Source: CAWBRT01 sp963814745 (GTDB lineage: Bacteria; Acidobacteriota; Terriglobia; Terriglobales; Acidobacteriaceae). Taken from it: a DNA stretch of 64,000 nt. The DNA is taken from NCBI GenBank assembly GCA_963814745.1, contig CAWFEA010000011.1:1-64000 (forward strand), written 5' to 3'. The notes below the pieces were generated by a model. The model saw only the letters and a list, made by a program, of their open reading frames with translations, had not been told where the DNA came from and did no database searches. This document shows, one piece after another, positions 1-10,072 of the stretch (position 1 is the first letter of the stretch; every line of letters starts with the position of its first letter). The translations under genes and the position numbers were made by a program.

Positions 1-26
1 ATGTATCGCGCAAGTAAACGATCTCT

Positions 27-471
27 GATGCTATCTTCGTCGGCGTAGACGTGATCGCCGGGATTACAGGTGTGGCCCGCGATCTCAATCGGAACGTGGC
101 CCCGTCTTGAGGACCGTTTCGGGACGCGGCCAGTGGGCTTTGACTCCGATATTCAAGCCGGCGACTACGGCGGTATCGCGCACGTAGGAAAACATTACGA
201 GTCCTTCCCAGCCGTTCTTGACCAGGTCGGCGGCAATCATGTCTCCCAACAGCGCACAGCGCGGGCTGCCGCCGCCGTCAACCACGATAATCTTTCCTTT
301 CCCGGGGGTGGCGCTCAGTCCTCTGATGTGTGAAACTGCCCTCGAAGCATTTCACGGTGACAGCTTCGCCATGGAAGCTGATGCGGCCGCCGAAGTCATG
401 AAAAATCGGGGGTAAGAATACGCAACGGCTTTTTCAAACTGATCGCAAAGGTCGGTGGTCTTGAAACTCAT
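27..471 (-). pseudogene. Left-arm degraded copy of rraA
   Basis: This is the mirror copy of the intact rraA at 7846-8331. The start codon corresponds to 471 on the minus strand, where the MSFKTTDL beginning is recognisable, and blocks such as the VVDGGGSPRCALLGDM segment are preserved. Several single-base insertions and deletions break the frame, so only pieces of about 60-80 codons remain open. The first 26 bases of the window no longer match the right arm. It is either a decayed duplicate or, more likely, unpolished sequence at the noisy end of a fold-back artefact. Confidence 0.8.
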
Positions 472-747
472 GTCTGCTCCAATCATATGTAAAACTTTGG
501 GGAATCCTCGGGCTGCGCCGCAACCCCCAGCCCAAAGGGGATTTCGCTTCGCTGCGCTCGCTTAGAATGACTTCTATACATTAATCTCAGTGAACCTGCA
601 GTTACAAAGCGGTTCTGGAAAGGTATATCTCATAAAGCGGGCGGGCGGCAAGCCGGGGTGGAAGTTGGGGTCCCCGGCGAGCCCGCCTCCCGGCTCGCAG
701 CACGGCCGGGTCTTAACTTGCGAGCCGCTCCGTAGAAGTATCGAGCC

Positions 748-2080
748 ATGGGAAACTCGTCTTTCTAGCTATGGCCAAGCCTCGACCAGCCCTTCTCCGG
801 TCAGCCGTTTGCTGGGCGAATTCGCCCATGACTTTTGCTGATGGCGTGGACGTCAACCTTGGGGTTGGCTACGTCAACGAGGAAACGATTCCGGTTCCCA
901 AGTTCAGGGCAAGCTCTTCCAAGCCGTCGGGCGCGACGGGGTGAGACCCCCGGCAGGCTTTCAACTACGGCTCCCCGGTGGGCTCTCGGCAAACTTGATT
1001 CGGTCCATTCGCCGCTTCTGGCGACGATGAAGATAGGGCAATTGGACGAGTCCACGATCGAACGCAACCGCCTGGTGATTGGCGCCTGCGGCGCGACCAG
1101 CATCCTTCGACGCACGATCAGCCGTGCCTCGCGGTGACCTCGGACCCGGCGTATTACATTTACGCCGATGTTCTGGAGCGCAAAGGATGAATTTGCCGGT
1201 GCCCGAAGACGCTGAAGGACTTGACGCCGAAAGTTGGTCAAGGCTGCGCGAGTTGGGGCCGGCGGCCAACCAGATTTCTTTCTTTTATGTGGTGACGGGC
1301 GAATAATCCGTCGGGCACGATTCGGTCGAGCCCCGTGCGGCGGGAGCTGAACGAGACGCGGCGCGCGAGTCGCGGCGTGAGAAGCGGCTGATTCCAACCT
1401 ACGACCTGGCCTGCGAACTGCTGTTGCACGACCCGGCGGCGGAGCCCTTTCGTTCCGTGCTGCCCGAGGACGATCTGGGCATCGTCTACGAAATCGCAAC
1501 CCTGTCGAAGATTATGGCGCCGGGGCTGCGCATAGGCTACCTGCTCGGGCCCGACGGCCCGTTCATGCACGCCATGATCGAGAAGACCAGCGATACGGGA
1601 TTCAGCGCGCCGCTGTTCGTGCAGGAGATGTCAAGCTATCTTCTGGATGTGCGCATCAAGGAGCAGCTACGGTCGGTGAACGCCGCCTATCGCCAGAAGG
1701 CGCTGGCGGTGAAGGCCGGCATCGAGCGCTGCCTGGGACCTTACCTGGAGCAGCGCGGCGGCAGCGCGGGCTTCTATTTCTATGTGACCTTCCGCGATGT
1801 GGAGACGCATCCGAAGTCACCGTTCTTCCGCTTTCTGACCCGCACCACGGGCGATCCGGCGGTTAACGGGCCGAAGGAAAACCGGTTGCCGCGAGTGATC
1901 TATATTCCGGGCGATTATTGCGTACATCGACGGGGCGATCTGGCCGAGGTCGGCAAGCGGCAGCTTAGGATTTCCTATGGCTTCGAGGACGCCACGCATA
2001 TTCTGAAGGCATTGGAGTTGATGCGCGAGGGCGTCGAATACGTGCATCGCACGGCGAGGCTGGTCGGGAGCGCGCGGTAA
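748..2080 (+). pseudogene. Left-arm copy of the PLP-dependent aminotransferase, 5' part frameshifted
   Basis: This is the mirror copy of the aminotransferase at 6222-7570. The N-terminal half (748-1420) is broken by many single-base insertions. The C-terminal 218 codons (1424-2080) are fully open and contain the PLP-lysine region LSKIMAPGLRIGY and the conserved RISYGFED end. This half is useful because it reads straight through the region near 1750 where the right-arm copy is frameshifted (EQRGGSAGFYFY). Together the two arms give one intact consensus protein of about 448 residues. Confidence 0.85.
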
Positions 2081-2151
2081 CGGCGGTCGATAAACTCGAC
2101 CGCCGCTTTTATTTTTGTCCGTAGCTTTCTGTTTATGCGAATTCGCTTTCG

Positions 2152-3824
2152 CTATACGAATTCGCGCACGGCGTTGATGGCCGGTCCCATCGAGCAATCG
2201 GCATCGGTTGCCACCAGGATGTCGATCAGGTAGGGGACCTTGGACTTCATGGCGCGCGCGAAGGCCGCCGGAATGTCCTTGGCATCGAATACCCGCTCGC
2301 CTTCGCCGCCGAACGCCTCGGTGAACTTCACCAGGTCAGGCAAAATTGGATCGCTCTGTTCCCGATAGCGCAGACGGATACCGTGCTCGTAATTGTAGGC
2401 GTATTTCTGGTTCTGGCGGATGAGGCCCAGGTTACCGTTGTTGACGACCACGATGATGATCGGGATGCCGTGCTGTCCGGCCATGCCAAGCTCTTCGCCC
2501 ATGAAGAGGAATCCGGCATCGCCAACCACGGCTACGGCTGGATCGTTCGGGCAAGCGACTTTGGCGCCGATCGCGGCTGGAACTTCGTAGCCGAGCGTGC
2601 CCGCTCCACCCGAAGGCAGGTAGCGGCGAGGCAGTTCGATGTCCTGCAACTGTCCGGACCAAATCTGGGTGATGCCGCAGCCCGCGGTGAACATCGTGTT
2701 CGGCGGGAAAAACTTATTGATTTCGCCAAAGACGCGATGCGGCCTGATAGGCGAATCTTCAACATCGGTCTTGCGCGCCATCGCCTGGCGGCAAGCGGGC
2801 AGGTTCTTGACCCTTTCCGACGGCGCGGGATGATAGCCGCGCTTCTTCGCTTCCTCCAGCAGGGCGACCAGCGCGCCCTTGGCGTCGGAGACGATTCCGA
2901 GGTCGGCCTTGATCACTTTGCCGATCTGCGAGGGCGAAACATCGACGTGGATAAACTTGCGCTGGCCGACATAGACATCGAGCTTGCCGGTATGGCGGTC
3001 GGTAAAGCGGCAGCCTACGCCGATGACGAGATCGGATTCGAGGAAAGTCTTGTTGCCCATCGGGCCGCCCACCTGAATGCCGGCGTGCCCGGCGCTCAGC
3101 GGGTGATTGTACGGCAGGCCGCCCTTGCCCATGTAGGTCATGATCACGGGGATTTGCAGGTACTCCGCCAGCTCGCGGAATTCAGCGGTCGCGTCGGAGA
3201 GGATGACGCCGCCGCCCAGAATCATGATGGGAGCCCCACTCTCCATAATCATGTCCATCGCTTGGCTGATTGCCTGCGGTCGGGCCGGACTCGACCAGGG
3301 TAGCGGGCTGTCCTTACTGGGATCGTAATCGATATCGGTCAGCTGCACGTCAAGCGGCAGGTCGATGAGCACCGGTCCCGGGCGTCCGCTCAAGGCCGTG
3401 CGAAAGGCCTCGCGCATAATCTTGGGAGCTTCGGCCGGATCGGTGACACACCAGGTTTTCTTTGCGACGGTCTTGCAGATCTCCGCGATATCGACGCACT
3501 GGAAGGCTTCCTTGCCGAACAAAGTGGCATTGGCATTGCCCGTGATGGCGATCAGAGGAATCGAATCGGCATGCGCCGTATAAAGGCCGGTGACGAAGTT
3601 CGTGGCTCCCGGCCCTGAGGTGCAAATTGCCAGGGCTGCAGCTGGAGGCGCGAAAATAGCCGTCCGCGGCATGCACCGCACCCTCTTCGTGGCTGGCGCA
3701 TAGTGCTTAATCTTCGCGTTCTTCAGGAATCCGTAAACCGGATTGATAGCGGCTCCGGGAATGCCGAACGCGGCCTGAATGCCCTCGTCTTCCGAATGCG
3801 GACGACTACTTCTGCGACCTTCAT
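2152..3824 (-). pseudogene. Left-arm copy of the glyoxylate-carboligase-like ThDP enzyme
   Basis: This is the mirror copy of the gene at 4471-6150. Codons downstream of about 3640 are open to the shared C-terminus CSMGPAINAVREFV. The 5' end, including the ATG at 3824 and the MKVAEVVV beginning, is separated by frameshifts between about 3640 and 3820. A few residues differ from the right copy (QLTDIDYDPSKD for QMVDIDYDPAKD, YREQSD for YRDQSD). The differences mix substitutions with indels, which would fit either strain variation or uneven polishing. Confidence 0.85.
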
Positions 3825-4100
3825 GAGTTCCTCTCCTGCAAATTAAAACTTTATCCCAGCGTAATCTTCTTGATCAGTGAACACATCTCAATGATGCATA
3901 TCACAGGCCCGTGTGGCAGGCCGATGCTGGCAGACTGGTCGTGCCCTTGTACGGCGCGGCGCTTGGCAAAGCGAAGTCATCCGGATGATGTTTTACTTAT
4001 CATACGTTGAAACAGCAGTGCTTCACAAGGCTCCGGGAGCGCCTCTGCGGTGTCGGGGGCTTGCCTCCCAGATTATATTTGGGCTTCCCGAAGCCTACCA

Positions 4101-4195
4101 GATATGATGAAAAGACAAGCTCGTGAAGGGAAGTAAAATGTCGGACTTTTGTCGTCATTTTACTTCCCTTCACGAGCTTGTCTTTTCATCATATC
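4101..4195. repeat. Centre of the inverted duplication (long hairpin)
   Basis: Forty bases at 4101-4140 are followed by a loop of about 15 nt and then their reverse complement at 4156-4195. The flanking arms continue the symmetry outward for about 4 kb on each side. The leaders of the two ThDP-enzyme copies (3825-4100 and 4196-4470) lie here and hold no recognisable gene. A cruciform of this length is unstable in vivo, which argues for an artefactual join. Confidence 0.85.
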
Positions 4196-4470
4196 CGGTA
4201 GGCTTCGGGAAGCCCAAATAGAATCTGGGAGGCAAGCCCGTTTCCGCAAGGCGCTCCCGGAGCCTTGTGAAGCGCTGCTGGTTCGACGTATGATAAGTAA
4301 AACATCATCCGGATGACTTCGCTTTGCCAAGCGCCGCGCCGTACAAGGGCACGACCAGTCTGCCAGCATCGGCCTGCGCACACGGGCCTGTGATATGCAT
4401 CATTGAGATGTGTTCACTGATGCAAGAAGATTACGCTGGGATAAAGTTTTAATTTGCAGGAGAGGAATTC

Positions 4471-6150
4471 ATGAAGGTCGCAGAAGTAGTCGTCCGCATT
4501 CTTGAAGACGAGGGCATTCAGGCCGCGTTCGGCATTCCCGGAGCCGCTATCAATCCGGTTTACGGGTTCCTGAAGAACGCGAAGATTAAGCACTATGTCG
4601 CCAGACACGAAGAGGGTGCGGTGCATGCCGCGGACGGCTATTTTCGCGCCTCCGGAAAGCTGGCCCTGGCAATTTGCACCTCCGGGCCAGGAGCCACGAA
4701 CTTCGTAACCGGCCTTTATACGGCGCATGCCGATTCGATTCCTCTGATCGCCATCACGGGCAATGCCAATGCCACTTTGTTCGGCAAGGAAGCCTTCCAG
4801 TGCGTCGATATCGCGGAGATCTGCAAGACCGTCGCCAAGAAAACCTGGTGTGTCACCGATCCGGCCGAAGCTCCCAAAATTATGCGCGAGGCCTTCCGCA
4901 CGGCCTTGAGCGGACGCCCCGGGCCGGTGCTCATCGACCTGCCGCTTGACGTGCAGATGGTCGATATCGATTACGATCCCGCTAAGGACAGCCCCCTCCC
5001 CTGGGTCAGGCCGGCGCCCGAAGCGCAGGCCATCAGCCAAGCAATGGACATGATTATGGAGAGCAAAGCTCCCATCATGATTCTGGGCGGCGGCGTCATC
5101 CTCTCCGACGCGACCGCTGAATTCCGCGAGCTGGCGGAGTACCTGCAAATCCCCGTGATCATGACCTACATGGGCAAGGGCGGCCTGCCGTACAATCACC
5201 CGCTCAGCGCCGGGCACGCCGGCATTCAGGTGGGCGGCCCGATGGGCAACAAGACTTTCCTCGAATCCGATCTCGTCATCGGCGTAGGCTGCCGCTTTAC
5301 CGACCGCCATACCGGCAAGCTCGATGTCTATGTCGGCCAGCGCAAGTTTATCCACGTCGATGTTTCGCCCTCGCAGATCGGCAAAGTGATCAAGGCCGAC
5401 CTCGGAATCGTCTCCGACGCCAAGGGCGCGCTGGTCGCCCTGCTGGAGGAAGCGAAGAAGCGCGGCTATCATCCCGCGCCGTCGGAAAGGGTCAAGAACC
5501 TGCCCGCTTGCCGCCAGGCGATGGCGCGCAAGACCGATGTTGAAGATTCGCCTATCAGGCCGCATCGCGTCTTTGGCGAAATCAATAAGTTTTTCCCGCC
5601 GAACACGATGTTCACCGCGGGCTGCGGCATCACCCAGATTTGGTCCGGACAGTTGCAGGACATCGAACTGCCTCGCCGCTACCTGCCTTCGGGTGGAGCG
5701 GGCACGCTCGGCTACGAAGTTCCAGCCGCCATCGGCGCCAAAGTCGCTTGCCCGAACGATCCAGCCGTAGCCGTGGTTGGCGATGCCGGATTCCTCTTCA
5801 TGGGCGAAGAGCTTGGCATGGCCGGACAGCACGGCATCCCGATCATCATCGTGGTCGTCAACAACGGTAACCTGGGCCTCATCCGCCAGAACCAGAAATA
5901 CGCCTACAATTACGAGCACGGTATCCGTCTGCGCTATCGGGACCAGAGCGATCCAATTTTGCCTGACCTGGTGAAGTTCACCGAGGCGTTCGGCGGCCAG
6001 GGCGAGCGGGTATTCGATGCCAAGGACATTCCGGCGGCCTTCGCGCGCGCCATGAAGTCCAAGGTCCCCTACCTGATCGACATCCTGGTGGCAACCGATG
6101 CCGATTGCTCGATGGGACCGGCCATCAACGCCGTGCGCGAATTCGTATAG
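4471..6150 (+). CDS. Thiamine-diphosphate enzyme, glyoxylate carboligase (tartronate semialdehyde synthase)-like
   Basis: A 559-residue ThDP enzyme of the acetolactate synthase/glyoxylate carboligase superfamily. Glyoxylate carboligase joins two glyoxylates into tartronate semialdehyde, feeding glyoxylate into glycerate. The N-terminal pyrimidine-binding domain begins AFGIPGAAINPVYGF and has the GTSGP-like segment CTSGPGATNF. The central domain follows, and the C-terminal ThDP/Mg site is GDAGFLFMGEELG...VVNNGNLGLIRQNQ. The NLGLIRQNQ and CSMGPAINAVREF segments resemble Gcl. Unlike E. coli Gcl, which has Val at the catalytic-Glu position (RHVEGA), this protein has RHEEGA with Glu. Chemistry closer to acetolactate synthase or a related carboligase is therefore possible. 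The start is set by AGGAGAGG just upstream of ATG 4471. It converges on the aminotransferase. Confidence 0.8.
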   Translation: MKVAEVVVRILEDEGIQAAFGIPGAAINPVYGFLKNAKIKHYVARHEEGAVHAADGYFRASGKLALAICTSGPGATNFVTGLYTAHADSIPLIAITGNANATLFGKEAFQCVDIAEICKTVAKKTWCVTDPAEAPKIMREAFRTALSGRPGPVLIDLPLDVQMVDIDYDPAKDSPLPWVRPAPEAQAISQAMDMIMESKAPIMILGGGVILSDATAEFRELAEYLQIPVIMTYMGKGGLPYNHPLSAGHAGIQVGGPMGNKTFLESDLVIGVGCRFTDRHTGKLDVYVGQRKFIHVDVSPSQIGKVIKADLGIVSDAKGALVALLEEAKKRGYHPAPSERVKNLPACRQAMARKTDVEDSPIRPHRVFGEINKFFPPNTMFTAGCGITQIWSGQLQDIELPRRYLPSGGAGTLGYEVPAAIGAKVACPNDPAVAVVGDAGFLFMGEELGMAGQHGIPIIIVVVNNGNLGLIRQNQKYAYNYEHGIRLRYRDQSDPILPDLVKFTEAFGGQGERVFDAKDIPAAFARAMKSKVPYLIDILVATDADCSMGPAINAVREFV

Positions 6151-6189
6151 CGAAAGCGAATTCGCATAAACAGAAAGCTACGGACAAAA

Positions 6190-6221
6190 ATAAAAGCGGC
6201 GGTCGAGTTTATCGACCGCCG
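6190..6221 (-). terminator. Intrinsic terminator of the aminotransferase
   Basis: A 10-bp perfect stem (6197-6206 with 6212-6221, loop gttta) lies directly after the aminotransferase stop codon. On the minus strand it is followed by a T-rich tract (CTTTTATTTTTG). The mirror copy is at about 2081-2112. It may also stop read-through from the convergent ThDP-enzyme gene, although no T tract follows on that strand. Confidence 0.75.
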
Positions 6222-7570
6222 TTACCGCGCGCTCCCGACCAGCCTCGCCGTGCGATGCACGTATTCGACGCCCTCGCGCATCAACTCCAATGCCTTCAGA
6301 ATATGCGTGGCGTCCTCGAAGCCATAGGAAATCCTAAGCTGCCGCTTGCCGACCTCGGCCAGATCGCCCCGTCGATGTACGCAATAATCGCCCGGAATAT
6401 AGATCACTCGCGGCAACCGGTTTTCCTTCGGCCCGTTGACCGCCGGATCGCCCGTGGTGCGGGTCAGAAAGCGGAAGAACGGTGACTTCGGATGCGTCTC
6501 CACATCGCGGAAGGTCACATAGAAATAGAAGCCCGCGCTGCCGCCGCGCTGCTCCTCAGGTAAGGTCCCAGGCAGCGCTCGATGCCGGCCTTCACCGCCA
6601 GCGCCTTCTGGCGATAGGCGGCGTTCACCGACCGTAGCTGCTCCTTGATGCGCACATCCAGAAGATAGCTTGACATCTCCTGCACGAACAGCGGCGCGCT
6701 GAATCCCGTATCGCTGGTCTTCTCGATCATGGCGTGCATGAACGGGCCGTCGGGCCCGAGCAGGTAGCCTATGCGCAGCCCCGGCGCCATAATCTTCGAC
6801 AGGGTTGCGATTTCGTAGACAATGCCCAGATCGTCCTCGGGCAGCACGGAAGCAAAGGGCTCCGCCGCCGGGTCGTGCAACAGCAGTTCGTAGGCCAGGT
6901 CGTAGAAGATTGGAATCAGCCGCTTCTGCCGCCGCGACTCGCGCGCCGCGATCTCATACAACTCCCGCCGCCGCTGGTTCGACAGAATCGTGCCCGACGG
7001 ATTATTCACCGTCACCACATAAAAGAAAGAAATCTGCTCGGCCGCCGGCCCCAACTCGCGCAGCTTGCGCTCGAGCAACTTCGCGTCGAGTCCTTCAGCG
7101 TCTTCGGGCACCGGCAAAATCTCAAATCCTTTGCGCTCCAGAACATCGGCGTAAATGTAATACGCCGGGTCCGAGGTCACCGCAATTCCCGGCGGCAGCA
7201 CGGATGATAGTCCGTCGAGGATGCTGGTCGCGCCGCAGGCGCCAATCACCAGGCGGTTGCGTTCGATCGTGGACTCATCCAATTGCCCTATCTTCATCGT
7301 CGCCAGAAAGCGGCGAATCGACCGAATCAAGTTTGCCGAGCCCACCGGGGAGCCGTAGTTGAAAGCCTGCCGGTATTTCACCCCGTCGCGCCCGACGGCT
7401 TGGAGGGCTTCCATGAACTCGGGAACCGGAATCGTTTCCTCGTTGACGTAGCCAACCCCAAGGTTGACGTCCACGCCATCGCGAAAGTCATGGGCGAATT
7501 CGCCCAGCAAACGGCTAACCGGAGAAGGGCTGGTCGAGGCTTGGCCATAGCTAGAAAGACGAGTTTCCAT
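6222..7570 (-). CDS. PLP-dependent class I/II aminotransferase (one frameshift)
   Basis: A fold-type I aminotransferase of about 448 residues if the frameshift is corrected. It transfers an amino group using pyridoxal phosphate; the substrate is not predictable from sequence. Visible landmarks are CGATSILDGLSSVLPPG, the NNPSGTI loop, Asp/Tyr in FYDLAYELLLHD, the PLP-lysine segment ATLSKIMAPGLRIGYLLG and the C-terminal Arg region RQLRISYGFED. The open frame from ATG 7570 breaks near 6555, where two extra bases are present relative to the mirror copy, and the rest reads from about 6540 to 6222. The neighbouring glyoxylate-carboligase-like gene suggests a glyoxylate or amino-acid interconversion role, but this is inference. 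MocR-like or 2-aminoadipate-type aminotransferases are the closest general relatives. Confidence 0.75.
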
Positions 7571-7590
7571 GGCTCGATACTACTACGGAG

Positions 7591-7627
7591 CGGCTCGCAA
7601 GTTAAGACCCGGCCGTGCTGCGAGCCG
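7591..7627. promoter_or_regulatory. Dyad in the divergent promoter region of the aminotransferase and rraA
   Basis: A 9-bp inverted repeat, CGGCTCGCA (7591-7599) and TGCGAGCCG (7619-7627), lies just upstream of the aminotransferase start, in the 275-nt space shared with the divergent rraA. GC-rich repeats and a TCATTCTGAGCG-type dispersed motif near 7750 follow. It could be an operator or a leader hairpin; there is no direct evidence for either. Confidence 0.35.
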
Positions 7628-7845
7628 GGAGGCGGGCTCGCCGGGGACCCCGGCTTCCACCCCGGCTTGCCGCCCGCCCGCTTTATGAGATATACCTTTC
7701 CAGAACCGCTTTGTGACTGCAGGTTCGTTCGATTAATGTATAGAAGTCATTCTGAGCGAGCGCAGCGAAGCGAAATCCCCTTAGGGCTTGGGGTTGCGGC
7801 GCAGCCCGAGGATTCCCCAAAGTTTTACATATGATTGGAGCAGAC

Positions 7846-8331
7846 ATGAGTTTCAAGACCACCGACCTTTGCGATCAGTTTGAAAAAGCCGTACGTATCT
7901 TTACCCCGATTTTTCATGACTTCGGCGGCCGCATCAGCTTCCATGGCGAAGCTGTCACCGTGAAATGCTTCGAGGACAATTCGCGCATCAAGGAGCTGAG
8001 CGCCACCCCCGGGAAAGGAAAGATTATCGTGGTTGACGGCGGCGGCAGCCCGCGCTGTGCGCTGTTGGGAGACATGATTGCCGCCGACCTGGTCAAGAAC
8101 GGCTGGGAAGGACTCGTAATGTTTTCCTACGTGCGCGATACCGCCGCTCTCGCCGGCTTGAATATCGGAGTCAAAGCCCTCGGCCACGTCCCCAAACGGT
8201 CCTCCAAGCGGGCCGAAGGACAGGTCAACATTCCGATTGAGATCGCGGGCCACACCTGTAATCCCGGCGATCACATCTACGCCGACGAAGATGGCGTCAT
8301 CATTCTGAACGAAAACATCAGCGGCAAGTAA
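7846..8331 (+). CDS. rraA: RraA family protein (regulator of RNase E activity A / aldolase fold)
   Basis: About 161 residues, the same length as E. coli RraA. RraA binds RNase E and modulates mRNA decay. Related proteins are 4-hydroxy-4-methyl-2-oxoglutarate or oxaloacetate-cleaving aldolases. Shared segments include TTDLCDQF, FGGRISFHGEAVTVKCFEDN, the VVDGGGSPRCALLGDMIA loop, NGWEGLVMFSYVRD and the late GDHIYADEDGVII. The GDxxxAD-type motif keeps the aldolase question open. ATG 7846 was chosen over the in-frame 7831 because GGAG sits six bases upstream of it. It is followed by a strong terminator. Given the ThDP carboligase and sugar-acid genes nearby, an aldolase role is plausible, but RraA-type similarity is stronger. 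Confidence 0.85.
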   Translation: MSFKTTDLCDQFEKAVRIFTPIFHDFGGRISFHGEAVTVKCFEDNSRIKELSATPGKGKIIVVDGGGSPRCALLGDMIAADLVKNGWEGLVMFSYVRDTAALAGLNIGVKALGHVPKRSSKRAEGQVNIPIEIAGHTCNPGDHIYADEDGVIILNENISGK

Positions 8332-8355
8332 CCGGCGCCGCGGCTAAAACTAGTG

Positions 8356-8394
8356 GCCCATTCAATGTGATTTTTCATTGGGTGGGCTTTTTTA
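8356..8394 (+). terminator. Intrinsic terminator after rraA
   Basis: A 12-bp stem with two G-U pairs (GCCCATTCAATG with CATTGGGTGGGC, loop of about 7 nt) is followed by TTTTTTT. It lies about 25 nt after the rraA stop. Confidence 0.85.
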
Positions 8395-8499
8395 TGCAGC
8401 CGTTTGTCTTCACAACAAGGTTGGAGACCACATTTGCAAACAATACCCAAAACGATCCGGGCGCTCTGGTTTGGGTGAGGCCTCTTTGCCCAGACCGCC

Positions 8500-9486
8500 T
8501 TACGGTCTGAGCACGATCTTGATCGCGCTGTCGTCTTTCACTGCCAGCTCGAATGCGGCTGCGATCTCATCCAGCTTGAATTCGTGGGTGATCAGCGACT
8601 TGATGTCCACGATTCCCTTCACCACCGGCTTCAGAGCCCATGGCGTCCACACCGCGCGCTGCTCCCGCGTGTGGTGCACCAGGCAGGTGTTGCGGAATTC
8701 CAGGCCATCGTCGTGCCAGCGGCTGATGTTCAGCCTGACCGGCGTCGTCACCCAGCTATAGAAAACGAACAGTCCGTTATGCTTGATCAATTCGCTGGCC
8801 GCATTAAAACTCGCCTCGGTGCCCGCCGCCTCGACGACCACGTCGGCGCCGACGCCGGCGGTGAAGTCCTTCACGAACGCCACCACGTCCTGCTTGCTGG
8901 TGTTGATGCCGATATCCGCGCCTAGCTTCTTCGCCACGCACAGCTTGGTGTCGTCCACATCCACCACGATTACCGTCGCCGCACCCTGCTTCTTGGCGCA
9001 CTGCGCGATCACCTGGCCGGCAAAGCCCGCACCCATGATGACCACCACGTCACCGATATTGGTTCCCGAGTTCAGCCCGGAAAACATGGCGCACGCGATC
9101 GGCTCGCCCAAGCTGACCAAATCCATGTCGAGCCCAGCCGGCGCGGCCTGCAGTTCCCACACCTTCGCCTTGAAGAACTCGGCAAAGTTGTTGTTCCACC
9201 CGAAGCACATCACTTTGTCGCCCGGCTTGAATTCACGTACCTTGGCGCCCACTTCCATCACCGTCCCTCCACTCTCGTGGCCGAGATAGAATGGGAACGT
9301 CGGTTCCTGGCGGAACTCCGCCGTCTGCGGCGGTAGTTGGCCTTTGAAGAAGCTCTTGTCCGAGCCGCAGATGCCGACCAAGTGGTTCTTGACGATCACC
9401 TCGTCCTCTTCCATCGTCAGTTCGCGCTCGATCAGTTCAATCTGGTACGGAGCCTTTAGCAGTGCGGCTTTGGTTCTTACACCCAT
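8500..9486 (-). CDS. Medium-chain (zinc-type) dehydrogenase/reductase
   Basis: A 328-residue MDR-superfamily NAD(P)-dependent alcohol or polyol dehydrogenase. The catalytic zinc region is GICGSDKSFFKG (Cys) and GHESGG (His/Glu). The Rossmann segment is VVIMGAGFAGQVIAQCAKKQGA, followed by IVVDVDD. The four-cysteine structural zinc loop seen in many alcohol dehydrogenases is absent, as in some sugar-alcohol and threonine-dehydrogenase-like members. An upstream in-frame extension to 9687 exists, but ATG 9486 has GGAG seven bases upstream and begins like the family (MGVRTKAALL). Substrate is unknown; proximity to sugar-acid genes suggests a sugar or polyol. Confidence 0.85.
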   Translation of the reverse strand: MGVRTKAALLKAPYQIELIERELTMEEDEVIVKNHLVGICGSDKSFFKGQLPPQTAEFRQEPTFPFYLGHESGGTVMEVGAKVREFKPGDKVMCFGWNNNFAEFFKAKVWELQAAPAGLDMDLVSLGEPIACAMFSGLNSGTNIGDVVVIMGAGFAGQVIAQCAKKQGAATVIVVDVDDTKLCVAKKLGADIGINTSKQDVVAFVKDFTAGVGADVVVEAAGTEASFNAASELIKHNGLFVFYSWVTTPVRLNISRWHDDGLEFRNTCLVHHTREQRAVWTPWALKPVVKGIVDIKSLITHEFKLDEIAAAFELAVKDDSAIKIVLRP

Positions 9487-10072
9487 GTTCAACTCCTTCG
9501 GTCTGGTAAGTCTTGGCGCTTCGGATATGAAGCCCGAGATCGTCGTCAAGTCACTCAGCCGACCGGCTGGCCGGGCTTCTCTGTTGCGCTGTTCGCGGTC
9601 GTGCCAGGCTGATTCGACGGGACTTGCGAAAAAGAACTCGGAAAATGACCGTAATCGGAAGGTAACTCCAGCTCGCGATGTTGTCAAACCAGGTCCCGGC
9701 CTAGGTTCTCCGGCACGCGTCGTCGTCGCGTTTGCCGGGTTAAACCAATCAGGGACTCCCTTATGCCGGAGAACAGTTGAATAGTTGCTGTGTTGTCAAG
9801 GCGATACCGTGGGTTCGGGCAGTGCGAACGGGGCCTGCTCGATGCCGGTTTCGCGGTTGCAGAATGGAGAAAAGCGGAGGCCCAAGGTCGTTCCCCGTAA
9901 TACTTTAGGGACTGTCACAGTCTTCAGTGATGCAAGTCATGGCGAGCGAGGCAAAATGTGAATTTAATTTTCCCCGGCTGCCGGGACCAGATATCGATAA
10001 GTCAAAAGAAGATTTTGAAACAAAACAAAGGCTTTTACAAAACGGTAACGCAGCTTCGGAGGATACACCCAC
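9487..10072. other. Intergenic region upstream of gdhA
   Basis: No convincing gene is seen. Short open frames here lack coding character. GGAGGA at 10058-10063 is the ribosome-binding site of gdhA. Nothing else recognisable is present. Confidence 0.5.

Larger units (their letters stand above)
27..8320. repeat. Large inverted duplication (two arms of about 4.1 kb around a short loop)
   Basis: The left arm (about 27-4140) is the reverse complement of the right arm (4156-8320), separated by a loop of about 15 nt at 4141-4155. Around the centre the match is essentially perfect, for example 4101-4140 against 4156-4195. Each arm carries the same three genes in mirror order: rraA, aminotransferase and ThDP enzyme. 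The arms differ by many single-base indels, mostly in the left arm, plus small substitution clusters (right-arm ESKAPIM against left-arm ESGAPIM in the ThDP enzyme). The right arm also has its own defect, two extra bases near 6555 that are absent from the left arm. No transposase or terminal repeat accounts for it. A fold-back read or assembly chimera is the likeliest origin; a real palindromic duplication is the alternative. Confidence 0.93.

Noticed and set aside
4414..5919. 501-codon open frame antisense to the ThDP enzyme (and its mirror at 2383-3303)
   Set aside because: It mirrors a clearly conserved gene; GC-rich third positions keep the opposite strand open, and the translation resembles no family.
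1..8320. Large inverted repeat as a transposon or integrated element
   Set aside because: No transposase, integrase or target duplication, and the arms contain only ordinary metabolic genes.
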